Part shown: positions 25,771 through 35,754 of the stretch, in pieces | How the letters are laid out: every line of letters begins with the position of its first letter | Position numbering within the stretch: the stretch's first letter is position 1 | Assembly: GCA_030526005.1 (NCBI GenBank) | Contig: JAUNDP010000004.1 | Coordinates: 62,001 to 126,000 of the forward strand | DNA: 64,000 bases | Source: Eubacteriales bacterium | GTDB taxonomy: Bacteria > Bacillota > Clostridia > Lachnospirales > Lachnospiraceae | Direction of reading: 5' to 3' | Made by a program: the position numbers and the translations under genes | The notes under the pieces: generated by a model | Told to the model about the DNA's origin: nothing | The model's input: only the letters and a program-made list of their open reading frames with translations | The model's database searches: none

Positions 25771-27039
25771 TTAATGCTCCAGCATATTTTCAATAAAAAT
25801 TCCATATCCGCTTGCACTGTCCTGAACAAATACATGGGTGACTGCTCCAATCAATTTTCCGTCCTGAAGAATAGGCGATCCTGACATTCCCTGTACGATG
25901 CCGCCTGTCAGTTCCAAAAGCTTTGGATCTGTCACTTTTATCACCATTCCCTTATTAGCGTCAGAACTATTCATACAGACCTCTTCTATCTCGATGTCAT
26001 ACTCCTTAACTGTGCCGTCAAATGCGCTGCGTATCACAGCCGGTCCTGTTTTTACCTCTTGTTTGTATGCAACTTCTACTGGTCCTTCCAGATGAAAATG
26101 ATCCAAATCGCATGTAAGCGTCCCAAAAATTCCTGTATCTGTATTTTCTTCTATTGTTCCAAGAACAGCCTCATCACGGTAATGAATCACTCCGGCAAGT
26201 TCTCCCGGCGCTCCTTTTGTGCCCTTAATCACAGATCGAATCGTAGAGTCATACAGTGTTCCATTTTTTAATTCTAACAAAGTACTCGTATCAATATCAT
26301 TAATTCCATGACCAAGCGCTCCAAAATGCCCCTGACTGTCGACATATGTCATTGTTCCTATTCCCTGCGTATCGCTTCGTACCCAGATACCCACTTTATA
26401 GTCCTGTTCTTGTGTCATTACCGGCTGAAGCGCCATCTCCATTTCTTCGTCTCCTCGACGTACTTTTAAAGTCACCGTATTTCCATTTGACTCATTGATT
26501 GTCTGAATCAGTGTTTCTTTGTTCGGTGTCTCGGTCCCATTTACAGATAAAATGTAATCGCCTGACTGTACAATATGATATGCAGGTTCATAGGAAATTC
26601 CGTCTATTCCTTTAATGCTTCCTGTTCCCACAACAAGTACGCCATTTGTTTTCATATAGATTCCAATCGGATCTCCGCATGGATAAACCCAGTTCTGCTC
26701 TACCACACTCACCTGTATGGATTTGATAGGAATAATACCGAACAATTTGCACGAGATCTCATAGTCTCCTGTCTTGTTTCCAATCACACTGTCGGAAGTA
26801 ATATGAAGATTTTCTTTTGGAATTGCTTTGACAGAGGTCGCATCTGCCTCCACAGCGGCCTCATAGGAAATGGCATCTTGCGGAAGATTAAAATCCAGAC
26901 TTTGTCTTTCTCCCTGCACAAGATTCATGTGATCCGGAATTTTTTCCTCAAAAAATAACAGAAGGCATAGCAAAAACAGACTGATTCCTATTCCCAGGAA
27001 AATCCATAACAACCGACGATATCGCTGCTCATTTGTCAC
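25771..27039 (-). CDS. spoIVB: SpoIVB peptidase (stage IV sporulation protein B)
   Basis: A 422-residue S55 serine peptidase with one N-terminal membrane segment, a PDZ domain (about HIVQSGDYILSVNGTE) and a protease domain with FGALGHGIND (catalytic histidine) and GGIVQGMSGSPIL (catalytic serine). It is released into the space between mother cell and forespore and triggers sigma-K activation. I chose the GTG at 27039, with AAAGGG 9 nt upstream; the ATG at 27108 has no properly spaced site. Its usual neighbour spo0A has been separated by the accessory island. Confidence 0.94.
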   Translation of the reverse strand: MTNEQRYRRLLWIFLGIGISLFLLCLLLFFEEKIPDHMNLVQGERQSLDFNLPQDAISYEAAVEADATSVKAIPKENLHITSDSVIGNKTGDYEISCKLFGIIPIKSIQVSVVEQNWVYPCGDPIGIYMKTNGVLVVGTGSIKGIDGISYEPAYHIVQSGDYILSVNGTETPNKETLIQTINESNGNTVTLKVRRGDEEMEMALQPVMTQEQDYKVGIWVRSDTQGIGTMTYVDSQGHFGALGHGINDIDTSTLLELKNGTLYDSTIRSVIKGTKGAPGELAGVIHYRDEAVLGTIEENTDTGIFGTLTCDLDHFHLEGPVEVAYKQEVKTGPAVIRSAFDGTVKEYDIEIEEVCMNSSDANKGMVIKVTDPKLLELTGGIVQGMSGSPILQDGKLIGAVTHVFVQDSASGYGIFIENMLEH

Positions 27040-27143
27040 TTTTTCACACCCTTTGTCCACATACTTTGCACTATTAAAAGAGGATGATATATCTTTGTTG
27101 TATATCATCCTTTTTTAGTATGTGAAAAACAGTGCGTTTCACT

Positions 27144-28826
27144 CTAGTATTTTTTTGTACGAATTGCCAATTCTTTCATTTCCCTGGCATTTTCCAGAAC
27201 AGTCCTTGTGATTTTGGCGCCTCCTAAAATTCTGGCCAGCTCACGGACGGTCTCTTCTTCTGACAGTTCCTGAATAGAAGTAAATGTATTTTGATTCTGA
27301 ACATATTTTTCAATGACAAAATGATGGTCTGCCATCGCGGCAATCTGTGCCAGATGTGTAATGCAGATTACTTGATGATGGCGTGCAATCACCGCCATTT
27401 TTTCTGAAACTTTCTGCGCTGTTCTTCCACTGATTCCAACATCAATCTCATCAAAAATCAGCGTTCCCATTTCGTCTTTTTCAGCAAGTACCGTCTTGAT
27501 CGCAAGCATGATTCTTGACAGTTCTCCTCCCGATGCAACTTCCCCAAGAGGGCGAACCGGCTCGCCTGGATTTGTGGAAATCAAAAAGCATACTTCGTCA
27601 ATTCCATCCGCTTGAGGTTCTTTTAATTTCTGAAATTGAATCTCAAACTGCACATCCAGAAAATTCATATCAATTAATCCATCCTGAATGCTTACAGCCA
27701 GGCTTTCCGCATATTTTTCCCGAATGTCAGAAATCTTTTGTGCATTTTCCAAAAGCTTGGCTTTTGTATCTTCATATTCTTTTTGCAGCTTTAATACATA
27801 GTTATCATAGTCCTGCAAAACAGCAAGGCGTTCTTCTTTTTCTTTTTGATACTGAAGAATTTCTTCGATCGAATTTCCGTATTTCCCTTTCAGACGATTA
27901 ATAAGATTTAAGCGTTCTTCCATCTCCCAAAACTGAGATTCATCAAAGTCAAGTTCATCTTCATAATCATTCAGTTCTCTGTTAAAGTCTCCGAGCAGAT
28001 CCTCCAAATTGAGAAGCTGTTCCTGCAGCCCTCTCAATTCTTCATCATAGCGGACTGCTCCTGCCAGAATACGAGCTGCTCTTCCGATATTTCCTGCCGC
28101 TCCTCCCTCTGTCTCAGATCCTGTCATCTGACGAATCTCATCTATGCACTGCAGGATCTGTCTGCCATTGGAAAGTTTCCGATATTGTTGTTCCAGTTTT
28201 TCATCTTCGCCTGCATTCAGATGTGCTGCCTCAATTTCCTCGATCTCAAAAGTCAGAAAATCGGCTTCTTTCATTCGCTCCGATTCTTCCTTTTTTGACT
28301 CTTCTATCTTTTTTCTGCTTTTTTGGTAGCAGGCATATAACTGTTCATTTTTCTCTTTTAGCGTCTGCACTTCTTCTCTTGCAAATTCATCCAAAATTTT
28401 CAAATGATTTTTTTTATATAAAAGCGATTGATGTTCATGTTGTCCATGAATATCAATCAGCGCTGCCGCTGCTTCTTTTACTACAGAAACCGGAACCGTC
28501 TCCCCGTTGATTCTGCTGATGCTTCTTCCTTTTGACAGTTTTCTCGTAATAATAACCTGCCCGTCATCGATAGGAATATCCAATTCACGCATCTTTTCTT
28601 CCTGATGTTTTTGATCAATCGAAAAGACGAGTTCCACAAGTGCATAGTCTGTGCCCTGACGCACAAATTCCTTAAAATTTTTTGCTCCAAGGGCAGCATT
28701 GATGGAACCTATAATAATTGATTTTCCGGCGCCTGTCTCTCCTGTCAGAATATTCAGTCCAGGGCCAAAATTAATCTCTTCCTCTTCAATCAGCGCTATA
28801 TTTTTTACATGTAAACTCGATAACAT
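27144..28826 (-). CDS. recN: DNA repair protein RecN
   Basis: The 560-residue SMC-like ATPase has an N-terminal Walker A TGETGAGKSIIIGSI (about 29-43), IDIHGQHEHQSL, a long central coiled coil (about 150-370), and a C-terminal signature plus Walker B (VASGGELSRIMLAIK, TLIFDEIDVGISG). It organises DNA ends in double-strand break repair. It follows argR by 10 nt in the conserved argR-recN-spoIVB order. Confidence 0.96.
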   Translation of the reverse strand: MLSSLHVKNIALIEEEEINFGPGLNILTGETGAGKSIIIGSINAALGAKNFKEFVRQGTDYALVELVFSIDQKHQEEKMRELDIPIDDGQVIITRKLSKGRSISRINGETVPVSVVKEAAAALIDIHGQHEHQSLLYKKNHLKILDEFAREEVQTLKEKNEQLYACYQKSRKKIEESKKEESERMKEADFLTFEIEEIEAAHLNAGEDEKLEQQYRKLSNGRQILQCIDEIRQMTGSETEGGAAGNIGRAARILAGAVRYDEELRGLQEQLLNLEDLLGDFNRELNDYEDELDFDESQFWEMEERLNLINRLKGKYGNSIEEILQYQKEKEERLAVLQDYDNYVLKLQKEYEDTKAKLLENAQKISDIREKYAESLAVSIQDGLIDMNFLDVQFEIQFQKLKEPQADGIDEVCFLISTNPGEPVRPLGEVASGGELSRIMLAIKTVLAEKDEMGTLIFDEIDVGISGRTAQKVSEKMAVIARHHQVICITHLAQIAAMADHHFVIEKYVQNQNTFTSIQELSEEETVRELARILGGAKITRTVLENAREMKELAIRTKKY

Positions 28827-28836
28827 GATTTTCTCA

Positions 28837-29289
28837 CTACTTTTCTACAATCTTCTTGATCTTTTCCATGACAATCAGCGTATCATCCGCACTTCGGATT
28901 GCGCACATAATCGTATCATCTCCGGCAATACATCCGGCGATTTCTGACCAGTGCATTGCATCCAGTGCAGCGGCAACTGCCATTGCCATTCCGGATACTG
29001 TTTTTATGACCAGAATATTCTGCGCCATCACCATAGAAGAAAATCCATCTTTTAAGATGCGCAGATATTTCTCGTTCATCCCGATTCCATGTTCCTGCAT
29101 CAAAGCATATTTCTGTTTTCCGCCCGGCAGGGAAATCTTCGTCAGCTTCAATTCACGGATATCTCTCGAAACCGTTGCCTGTGTTACTCGAAAACCCTCT
29201 TTGTTCAAAAGCTCAGCCAACTCATCCTGAGTCTCAATCTCATACTTGTGGATGAGATCTACAATTTTAGCATGTCGTTCTATCTTCAA
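28837..29289 (-). CDS. argR: Arginine repressor ArgR
   Basis: The 150-residue protein has the winged-helix N-terminus TQDELAELLNKEGFRVTQATVSRDI split by a short linker from a C-terminal oligomerisation domain with the arginine-binding signature (AGCIAGDDTIMCAIRS). The conserved QATVSRDIRELKL recognition helix is present. It represses arginine synthesis, so the argC-J-B-D operon at the window end is a probable target. It is cotranscribed with nadK (19 nt upstream) and recN. Confidence 0.96.
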   Translation of the reverse strand: MKIERHAKIVDLIHKYEIETQDELAELLNKEGFRVTQATVSRDIRELKLTKISLPGGKQKYALMQEHGIGMNEKYLRILKDGFSSMVMAQNILVIKTVSGMAMAVAAALDAMHWSEIAGCIAGDDTIMCAIRSADDTLIVMEKIKKIVEK

Positions 29290-29308
29290 TTTTTTGTCCC
29301 CTTTTTGT

Positions 29309-30187
29309 TTAATTTTTGTTCATCTTGTTTCGCAGCACTTCCACGAAACTAATCTGATTAATTTTTACCATCCGTGTAATTTTTTTTGATTTGCGGATGA
29401 CAATTTTATCAAAACTGTTCAGTTTCACAGAAGTATCCCCATCAAATGTGGCTTCCGCCTCATCGTGAAATGTCCCTTTTCTGTTTCCGATCTCAATCGT
29501 AATTTCCACATCATCCGGCAGAATAATGGTTCTGGCATTCAGTGTATGAGCGGCAATCGGTGTGATCGCAATCAGATTTGCCTCCGGATCAATAATCGGA
29601 CCGCCTGCTGACAGACTGTATCCGGTAGATCCTGTCGGTGTGGAAACGATAATCCCGTCTGCTGAATAAGAAGTCAGATATGCGCCGTTTAAAAAGATCC
29701 GAAGATTTAAAATCCGAAGTCTCCCCACTCTCCCGATCACAATATCATTCAGCGCAATGTCCTCCATCAATTTTTTATTCTGATGGTAGGCTGTTCCTTC
29801 CAGCATCATTCTGTCTTTTACCTCATACTTTTGCCCAATCAGACATTCGAGCGCCTGATGAATATTCGGCCGGTCAATCTCTGCCAGATAGCCAAGTGTG
29901 CCCAGGTTGATTCCCAGAAGAGGAATTTTGCGCTCTACCGTATCCCGCGCCGCCTGAAGCAATGTTCCGTCGCCTCCAAGAGCCAATATGCAGTCTGTAT
30001 CTTCCGGAATTTTTGTCACATCCGTATATTTAAAATTCACGCCGAGATCACCGACTGCCTCTTCATTTTGACGTTCTTCTTGAATGATACATTCTTTGCC
30101 GCGGCTCAAAAGATACTCTTGAATCTGTTTTGCCACTTTGCGTGCAGGATCTTTCAATGTATTCATTATAATAAAAAACTTTTTCAT
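29309..30187 (-). CDS. nadK: NAD kinase
   Basis: The 292-residue protein contains the invariant ALGGDGTLLQAAR (about 68-80), GINLGTLGYLAEI and the TPTGSTGYSLSAGGPII motif, the NAD-binding signatures of ATP-dependent NAD kinase. It makes NADP. It lies 12 nt after tlyA, an arrangement common in Firmicutes. Confidence 0.96.
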   Translation of the reverse strand: MKKFFIIMNTLKDPARKVAKQIQEYLLSRGKECIIQEERQNEEAVGDLGVNFKYTDVTKIPEDTDCILALGGDGTLLQAARDTVERKIPLLGINLGTLGYLAEIDRPNIHQALECLIGQKYEVKDRMMLEGTAYHQNKKLMEDIALNDIVIGRVGRLRILNLRIFLNGAYLTSYSADGIIVSTPTGSTGYSLSAGGPIIDPEANLIAITPIAAHTLNARTIILPDDVEITIEIGNRKGTFHDEAEATFDGDTSVKLNSFDKIVIRKSKKITRMVKINQISFVEVLRNKMNKN

Positions 30188-30199
30188 CTGTTTCCCCTG

Positions 30200-31006
30200 T
30201 CAATCCAATGTATCATGCGCCTCTTTTACAACAGAAGCAATCTCAAAAGGACGCTCCATAAACACGCTTCCTTCCTCACCTTTTCTGAGATGAAGCAGAT
30301 ATTCAATATTTCCTTCCGGTCCTTTGATCGGAGAAAATTCCAGATGAAGAGGCTCCATCCCTATACTTCCTGCATAGGCGGTTACTTTTTCAATTACTTC
30401 TTCATGGACATCCGGATCGCGAACGACTCCCTTCTTTCCTACTTTTTCTCTGCCTGCCTCAAATTGAGGTTTGATCAGACAAACCATCTGGGCCCCTTCC
30501 GTCATCAGATTTCGCACCGGCAAAAGCACCTTCGTCAATGAGATAAAGGAGACGTCGATTGAGACAAACTCAGCCTTTTCCTGAATATCTTCCGGCACAA
30601 CATAGCGAATATTTGTCTTTTCCATGCAGACGACACGTTCATCCTGGCGCAGTTTCCAGTCCAGCTGTCCATGTCCCACATCGACGGAATATACTTTGAC
30701 TGCGCCATTTTGCAGCATACAGTCTGTAAATCCGCCTGTCGATGCCCCGACATCCATGCAGACTTTCCCGTTTAGTTCAATATTAAAATGCGTCATTGCT
30801 TTTTCCAGCTTCAGTCCGCCTCGGCTTACATATTTTAATGTCTGCCCTTTTATCTCAATCTCCACATTGGAATCAAACATGGTTCCGGCTTTGTCTTCTC
30901 TTACGCCTTTGACAAAGACATTGCCTGCCATGATAATTGCCTTTGCTTTCTCTCTGGATGAGGCAAGTTGTCTCTGTACCAGCAACACATCTAATCTTTC
31001 TTTCAT
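30200..31006 (-). CDS. tlyA: TlyA family rRNA methyltransferase (S4 domain)
   Basis: The protein of about 268 residues has an N-terminal S4 RNA-binding domain (RLDVLLVQRQLASSREKAK) and an FtsJ-type SAM methyltransferase domain (MDVGASTGGFTDC, VDVGHGQLDW, SIDVSFISL). TlyA proteins 2'-O-methylate rRNA and can act as hemolysin-like proteins. I chose the ATG at 31006 because GGAGG lies directly upstream at proper spacing; the ATG at 31018 would place that site inside the gene. Confidence 0.93.
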   Translation of the reverse strand: MKERLDVLLVQRQLASSREKAKAIIMAGNVFVKGVREDKAGTMFDSNVEIEIKGQTLKYVSRGGLKLEKAMTHFNIELNGKVCMDVGASTGGFTDCMLQNGAVKVYSVDVGHGQLDWKLRQDERVVCMEKTNIRYVVPEDIQEKAEFVSIDVSFISLTKVLLPVRNLMTEGAQMVCLIKPQFEAGREKVGKKGVVRDPDVHEEVIEKVTAYAGSIGMEPLHLEFSPIKGPEGNIEYLLHLRKGEEGSVFMERPFEIASVVKEAHDTLD

Positions 31007-31043
31007 TTTTTCCTCCATGCTGCATTCTTAAAGATCTTTCGTC

Positions 31044-32909
31044 TTACTGTCCTATATAAGATGCAATGATCTGTTTTTCTATCGAATTTTCGTCAATACC
31101 CTGTTCTTTCTTTAAAATTTCAACATTTCCGTGCTCTACATATTGATCTGGGATCGCAATCTTTAAAACCAGAACATCTGCGTTGATTTCTTTATAGAAA
31201 TCAGCAATGCGCTCGCCAAATCCTCCCGTTTTTATATTCTCTTCCATCGTCACAATTAGTTTGTGATCTTTCGCCGCTTCCATCAGCATCTCTTCATCAA
31301 TCGGCTTTAAAAAACGTGCGTTGATTAAGGAACAGGAAAATCCTTTTTCTTTTAAATTTCTCCTCACTTTTGCAGCAGTTTCCACCATACTTCCTGCTGC
31401 AATCAATGCAATCTCCGTCTCATCGTAAATCCATTCGCTCTTTCCATAACAGATGGGGGCATTATACTGTTTTAGCCCTTCATATGCCTCCCCTCTGGGA
31501 TAGCGCAGAGCAATCGGTCCCCAGAAACTGACCGCAAAATCCAGCATCTGCACCAGCTCCCATTTGTTTTTAGGAGCCATCACCGTCATATTGGGAATCA
31601 TGCACAAATAGGAAAGATCGAAGATCCCCTGATGTGTCTCCCCGTCGCTTCCCACAAGCCCGGCACGATCAATGGCAAAAATCACATGCAGATTCTGAAT
31701 ACACACATCATGAATCATCTGGTCGAACGCTCTTTGCAAAAAGGAAGAGTAGACCGCCACAACAGGAACCATGCCTGATGCTGCCAGCCCTGCCGCAAAT
31801 GTGACAGCATGTTCTTCTGCAATTCCGACATCAATAAAACGTTCCGGATACTGTCTGTGAAATGCGTGAAGTCCTGTCCCGTCAGCCATGGCCGCTGTGA
31901 TCGCCACAAGACGTTCTTCTTTCCTGGCTGCCTCACATATTGCCTTTGAAAAAATGTCAGTGTAAGACGGCTTCGTCTTCTTTTTCTTTGGTTTCCCTGT
32001 CTGTACATCGAACGGCTCTGTTCCATGATACAGAGAAGGACGCTGTTCCGCCGGCAAAAATCCTTTTCCTTTCTTTGTGAGCACATGCACAATGACAGCG
32101 CCATTGATTTTTTTTGCCTCTTTTAAAATTTTTGTCATCTGTGCAATATTATGTCCATCCACCGGTCCGAGGTATGTGATCCCCATCTCCTCAAACAGCA
32201 TTCCCGGAATCAGGAGCTGTTTGATTCCGCTTTTTGTCTTTTTAATGTGCTGAATCAGTTTTTCTCCATAAACCGGAATTTTCTTCAGCGCTTTTGTAAC
32301 GCTCACTTTAAAATCCTGATATGCCGTATTTGTTCTCAAATTTCCCAGATACGTTGACATTCCTCCGACATTTTTTGAAATCGACATTTCATTATCATTT
32401 AAGATAATAATAAAATTTGTGCGCAGTCTTCCCGCATTATTCAGCGCCTCATATGCCATTCCGCCCGTCAGAGCGCCGTCTCCGATTACAGAGAGCACAA
32501 AATTATGTTCTCCTTTCAGATCACGCCCATATACATATCCCAGTCCCGCTGAGATTGAAGTAGAACTGTGTCCTGTATCAAACGCATCGCATTGACTTTC
32601 CTTTCTCTTTGGAAATCCGCTTAATCCTCCGTATTTTCTGAGCTGTCCAAATCCTTCTTTTCTTCCTGTCAGAATCTTATGGGTATAGGACTGATGTCCA
32701 ACATCCCAGATGATCTTATCTTCCGGTAAGTGAAAAACAAGATGCATTGCCATAGTCAGCTCTACAACACCCAAATTCGATGCCAGATGTCCCCCTGTTT
32801 CGCTGATCGACTGAATCAAAAAAGAACGGATTTCCTCAGATAATACAGATAACTCTTCTTTTGAAAGTTTCTTAATATCATTTTCTTTTTTTATTTTATC
32901 CAGTACCAA
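31044..32909 (-). CDS. dxs: 1-deoxy-D-xylulose-5-phosphate synthase
   Basis: The protein of about 621 residues is a thiamine-diphosphate enzyme with HLASNLGVVELTMA, GDGALTGGMAYEALNNAG (ThDP/Mg site), FDTGHSSTSISAGLG and the transketolase-like C-terminal part (AEEHAVTFAAGLA). It condenses pyruvate and glyceraldehyde 3-phosphate at the entry to the MEP isoprenoid pathway. A TTG at 32909 gives AAAGG the right spacing and the family-like start VLDKIKKENDIKKL; the GTG at 32918 is the alternative. It lies 12 nt after ispA, its pathway partner. Confidence 0.95.
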   Translation of the reverse strand: MVLDKIKKENDIKKLSKEELSVLSEEIRSFLIQSISETGGHLASNLGVVELTMAMHLVFHLPEDKIIWDVGHQSYTHKILTGRKEGFGQLRKYGGLSGFPKRKESQCDAFDTGHSSTSISAGLGYVYGRDLKGEHNFVLSVIGDGALTGGMAYEALNNAGRLRTNFIIILNDNEMSISKNVGGMSTYLGNLRTNTAYQDFKVSVTKALKKIPVYGEKLIQHIKKTKSGIKQLLIPGMLFEEMGITYLGPVDGHNIAQMTKILKEAKKINGAVIVHVLTKKGKGFLPAEQRPSLYHGTEPFDVQTGKPKKKKTKPSYTDIFSKAICEAARKEERLVAITAAMADGTGLHAFHRQYPERFIDVGIAEEHAVTFAAGLAASGMVPVVAVYSSFLQRAFDQMIHDVCIQNLHVIFAIDRAGLVGSDGETHQGIFDLSYLCMIPNMTVMAPKNKWELVQMLDFAVSFWGPIALRYPRGEAYEGLKQYNAPICYGKSEWIYDETEIALIAAGSMVETAAKVRRNLKEKGFSCSLINARFLKPIDEEMLMEAAKDHKLIVTMEENIKTGGFGERIADFYKEINADVLVLKIAIPDQYVEHGNVEILKKEQGIDENSIEKQIIASYIGQ

Positions 32910-32921
32910 AAGCTTCACCCT

Positions 32922-33809
32922 TTACTTTTCACGATTAATCAGATATAAAATCAAATCGGTCAAAAATTCATTTTTTTCTTCCAGTGATTCCAGCAATGCG
33001 ATCGCCTCTTTTGACATACGGTTCACTTCTTCTCTGGCACGTTCCAGGCCGTTTAACGTCACATATGTTGTCTTATGATTCTTTTCATCGCTGTTGATCG
33101 GTTTTCCCAGAATATCCATCGTGCTTGTCACATCTAAAATGTCATCCTGAATCTGGAATGCAAAACCTACTTTTCGCGCAATCTGCTCTATCACTTTTAC
33201 TTTCTCATCGGAAGCGCCAGCCAGAATGGCTCCAATCATCATGGAAGACTCAATCAGAGCGCTTGTCTTCAGGCAATAGATAAATTCCAGTTTTTCTTTT
33301 GAAAATTCAGTTTTGTCACATTCCACATCCACAGACTGTCCGCCGATCATTCCAAAAATTCCCGTTTTTTGTGCCATCACGGAAAATGCACGCTCCACAT
33401 TGTGATTTCCAGGTTCCAGAGAAAAAGCTTTCGCTGCTGTTTCATAAGAGAGATTCAGCAAGGCGTCGCCGGCTAAAATCCCCATTGCCTCCCCATATAC
33501 TACATGAGTCGTCTTTCTCCCCCTGCGATATTCGTCATTGTCAATCGCAGGAAGATCATCATGGATAAGAGAGTGCGTATGAATCATCTCGATTGCAGCA
33601 AGAAACGGTTCGATCACCTTGCTGTTTCCCTCAAAAAGACGGTAGGTCTCCATCATCAGCAGCGGCCTCAGCCTTTTTCCTCCTGCTCTCATGCTGTAAT
33701 TCATCGCCTCAAGCAATGTTTTCTGAAATCCTGTCTCTTCCGGAAGATATGACATGATCGTATTCTGTATCTGTTCCACTTTCTTTTTCATTTCCTGTTC
33801 AAAATTCAT
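32922..33809 (-). CDS. ispA: Polyprenyl synthetase (farnesyl/geranyl diphosphate synthase type)
   Basis: The 295-residue protein has both aspartate-rich motifs: first HDDLPAIDNDEYRRG and second FQIQDDILD, plus GGKRLRPLL. It condenses isopentenyl diphosphate with allylic diphosphates. I chose the ATG at 33809 (AAGGTGG upstream), which overlaps the xseB end by 11 nt; a GTG at 33818 is possible. It sits in the conserved xseA-xseB-ispA-dxs-tlyA order. Confidence 0.94.
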   Translation of the reverse strand: MNFEQEMKKKVEQIQNTIMSYLPEETGFQKTLLEAMNYSMRAGGKRLRPLLMMETYRLFEGNSKVIEPFLAAIEMIHTHSLIHDDLPAIDNDEYRRGRKTTHVVYGEAMGILAGDALLNLSYETAAKAFSLEPGNHNVERAFSVMAQKTGIFGMIGGQSVDVECDKTEFSKEKLEFIYCLKTSALIESSMMIGAILAGASDEKVKVIEQIARKVGFAFQIQDDILDVTSTMDILGKPINSDEKNHKTTYVTLNGLERAREEVNRMSKEAIALLESLEEKNEFLTDLILYLINREK

Positions 33810-34032
33810 CCCAACCACCTTCTTCGTTCATAGCCATCACTTTCTTTTCCACACGATCCAGTTTATCATTACATTTCTTTAAAAGCTTCATTCCTTTTTG
33901 ATACAGTGCAAATGACTCCTCCAGAGGCAGATCTCCTGTCTGTAAAGACTCAATCACACGATCCAGCTCCTCAAATGTCTGTTCCAATGTCTGTTCTTTC
34001 ATAATTGCCTCCTGATACCGCTTCTTTTCCAA
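33799..34032 (-). CDS. xseB: Exodeoxyribonuclease VII small subunit
   Basis: The 77-residue protein shows the family pattern TFEELDRVIESLQTGDLPLEESFALYQKGMKL as two helices that form a coiled hairpin on XseA. It pairs with the large subunit encoded 6 nt upstream. It overlaps ispA. Confidence 0.95.
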   Translation of the reverse strand: MEKKRYQEAIMKEQTLEQTFEELDRVIESLQTGDLPLEESFALYQKGMKLLKKCNDKLDRVEKKVMAMNEEGGWDEF

Positions 34033-34038
34033 AAATGT

Positions 34039-35277
34039 TTACTTTGAAATATTTCCGGAACTCTTTCCTGCTGTTGGCGGCTCACATATCTTCTCCAATA
34101 CCTGCGTTACAATATAGCCGTCTGACACATACACTTTCATTTTTTCCCCCTCATGAACCTGATCGGTATTCGTCACACGGCATCCTTTCTCATTCTGCAC
34201 AAAAGCATATCCCTGGTTCAATTTTTCCAGAGGAGACAGTCCTCTTAGTTTTTCAACAGAAAGAAAAAGATTCTGTCTTTTTTCTTTTATCTTATCTCTC
34301 ATTGCCCTTTGCAGTTTTTCCTCTTTCTCAGTCAGCTGCATTCTCTGATCTTTTATTTTCTGTCTTGGATCCAGATAAGAAAGCCGGATTTCGCTCTGAT
34401 CCCGTTTTGCACGGCACTGCTCCACTCTCTGCTTCATCGCTGCCGTCAGTTCATTTTTATACTGTGCCATAGAAGAGAGGATCTCAGAAAAATCTGCAAC
34501 GGCCAGTTCCGCCGCTGCGGACGGAGTCGGTGCTCTTAAATCTGCCGCGAAGTCAGAAATTGTTATATCTGTCTCATGTCCGACTGCAGAGATCACCGGC
34601 GTCTTGCACTGAAAGATCGCTTCTGCCACAACCTTTTCATTAAAAGCGTAAAGATCTTCCAGTGAACCGCCGCCTCGTCCCACAATGATCACATCCATGC
34701 CGCACTGATCCAGTCGTTCTATCCCATGAGCGATACTTTCTTTTGCTCCTTCCCCCTGCACCTGTGCCGGATAAAGATAAATTTCAATATATGGGTTTCT
34801 TCTTTTTGCCACCTGAATCATATCGCGCACCGCCGCACCCGTAGGCGCTGTCACAATCCCAAGTTTTTGAACAAAAAAAGGAATCGGCTGTTTATATTCC
34901 GGCGCAAACATTCCCATTTCCTCTAGTTCCTGTTTTAACGCTTCAAATTTTTCATACAGTGCACCGATTCCATCCGATACAATCTTTCTGGCATAGAGCT
35001 GATACGTTCCATCGCGTTCATACACATCTATATTTCCGCTTACCGTCACCTGCTGTCCATTCTGCAGCCGGAATGAAAGTCCTTGTCTGTCTCCTGCAAA
35101 CATCACACAGGAGAGAGCGGAACTTTCTTCTTTCAGTGTAAAATAAATATGACCGGAAGTATGATATTTACAGTTTGACACTTCTCCTTTGACTGAAATT
35201 CTGTTTAAAACAAAATCTTGGGAGAACATCATCTTAATATAAGAATTAATCTGTCTGACCGAATATGCACTCTGCAT
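34039..35277 (-). CDS. xseA: Exodeoxyribonuclease VII large subunit
   Basis: The 412-residue protein has an N-terminal OB fold (YSVRQINSYIKMMF, VSNCKYHTSGHIYFTLK) and the catalytic domain with GVVTAPTGAAVRDMI-like ITAPTGAAVRDMIQV and VGRGGGSLEDLYAFNE, followed by a coiled coil. It degrades single-stranded DNA to oligonucleotides. I chose the ATG at 35277, with GGAG 8 nt upstream; the longer frame adds 20 unconserved residues. It follows nusB by 66 nt. Confidence 0.95.
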   Translation of the reverse strand: MQSAYSVRQINSYIKMMFSQDFVLNRISVKGEVSNCKYHTSGHIYFTLKEESSALSCVMFAGDRQGLSFRLQNGQQVTVSGNIDVYERDGTYQLYARKIVSDGIGALYEKFEALKQELEEMGMFAPEYKQPIPFFVQKLGIVTAPTGAAVRDMIQVAKRRNPYIEIYLYPAQVQGEGAKESIAHGIERLDQCGMDVIIVGRGGGSLEDLYAFNEKVVAEAIFQCKTPVISAVGHETDITISDFAADLRAPTPSAAAELAVADFSEILSSMAQYKNELTAAMKQRVEQCRAKRDQSEIRLSYLDPRQKIKDQRMQLTEKEEKLQRAMRDKIKEKRQNLFLSVEKLRGLSPLEKLNQGYAFVQNEKGCRVTNTDQVHEGEKMKVYVSDGYIVTQVLEKICEPPTAGKSSGNISK

Positions 35278-35343
35278 CGCAAGCTCTCCATTATTCTCAA
35301 ACTTTTTCATGGTTCTTCCATGCCGCAAAGGCAGCATCCTCTG

Positions 35344-35739
35344 TTACACTAATTTTGCTAAAATTCCATTCACAAAAGCAGGAGATTCTTCTCCTCCAAA
35401 CAGTTTTGCCAGTTCCACGCCTTCATTGATCGCAACTCCTGTCGGAATATCCTCATCATATTTCATCTCATAATAAGCCAGACGCAGCACGGTAAGATCT
35501 GTCTTTCCCATACGCTCCGTCTTCCATCCCTTGGAAACCTGATTGATTGCCTCGTCAATCTGCGGCAGTTTTTCCAGAATCTTTTCACATTTTTCTCTGA
35601 TGTAGCGCAGATCCTCTTCTTTAATCTCTTCATGCTGTGTCAGATACAGGCGCACCTGTATCTCTAATTCTTCCTGATCGTGGAATTCTACTAAAAATAA
35701 CAATTTAAAAATATGTTCTCTGATTTCTCTTCTGCTCAT
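35344..35739 (-). CDS. nusB: Transcription antitermination factor NusB
   Basis: A 131-residue all-helical protein with the NusB pattern SRREIREHIFKLLFLVEF at the start and DIPTGVAINEGVELAKLFG near the end (NusB arginine/RNA-contact region). It joins NusE in rRNA antitermination. The ATG at 35739 has AGGAG 5 nt upstream; the longer frame to 35817 would run through the stem-loop at 35759-35812 and is rejected. Confidence 0.96.
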   Translation of the reverse strand: MSRREIREHIFKLLFLVEFHDQEELEIQVRLYLTQHEEIKEEDLRYIREKCEKILEKLPQIDEAINQVSKGWKTERMGKTDLTVLRLAYYEMKYDEDIPTGVAINEGVELAKLFGGEESPAFVNGILAKLV

Positions 35740-35754
35740 TTTTCTCCTCATTCT

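Noticed and set aside
29783..30541. 252-codon plus-strand frame
   Set aside because: Antisense across nadK and tlyA, both clearly real; no start signal or family resemblance.
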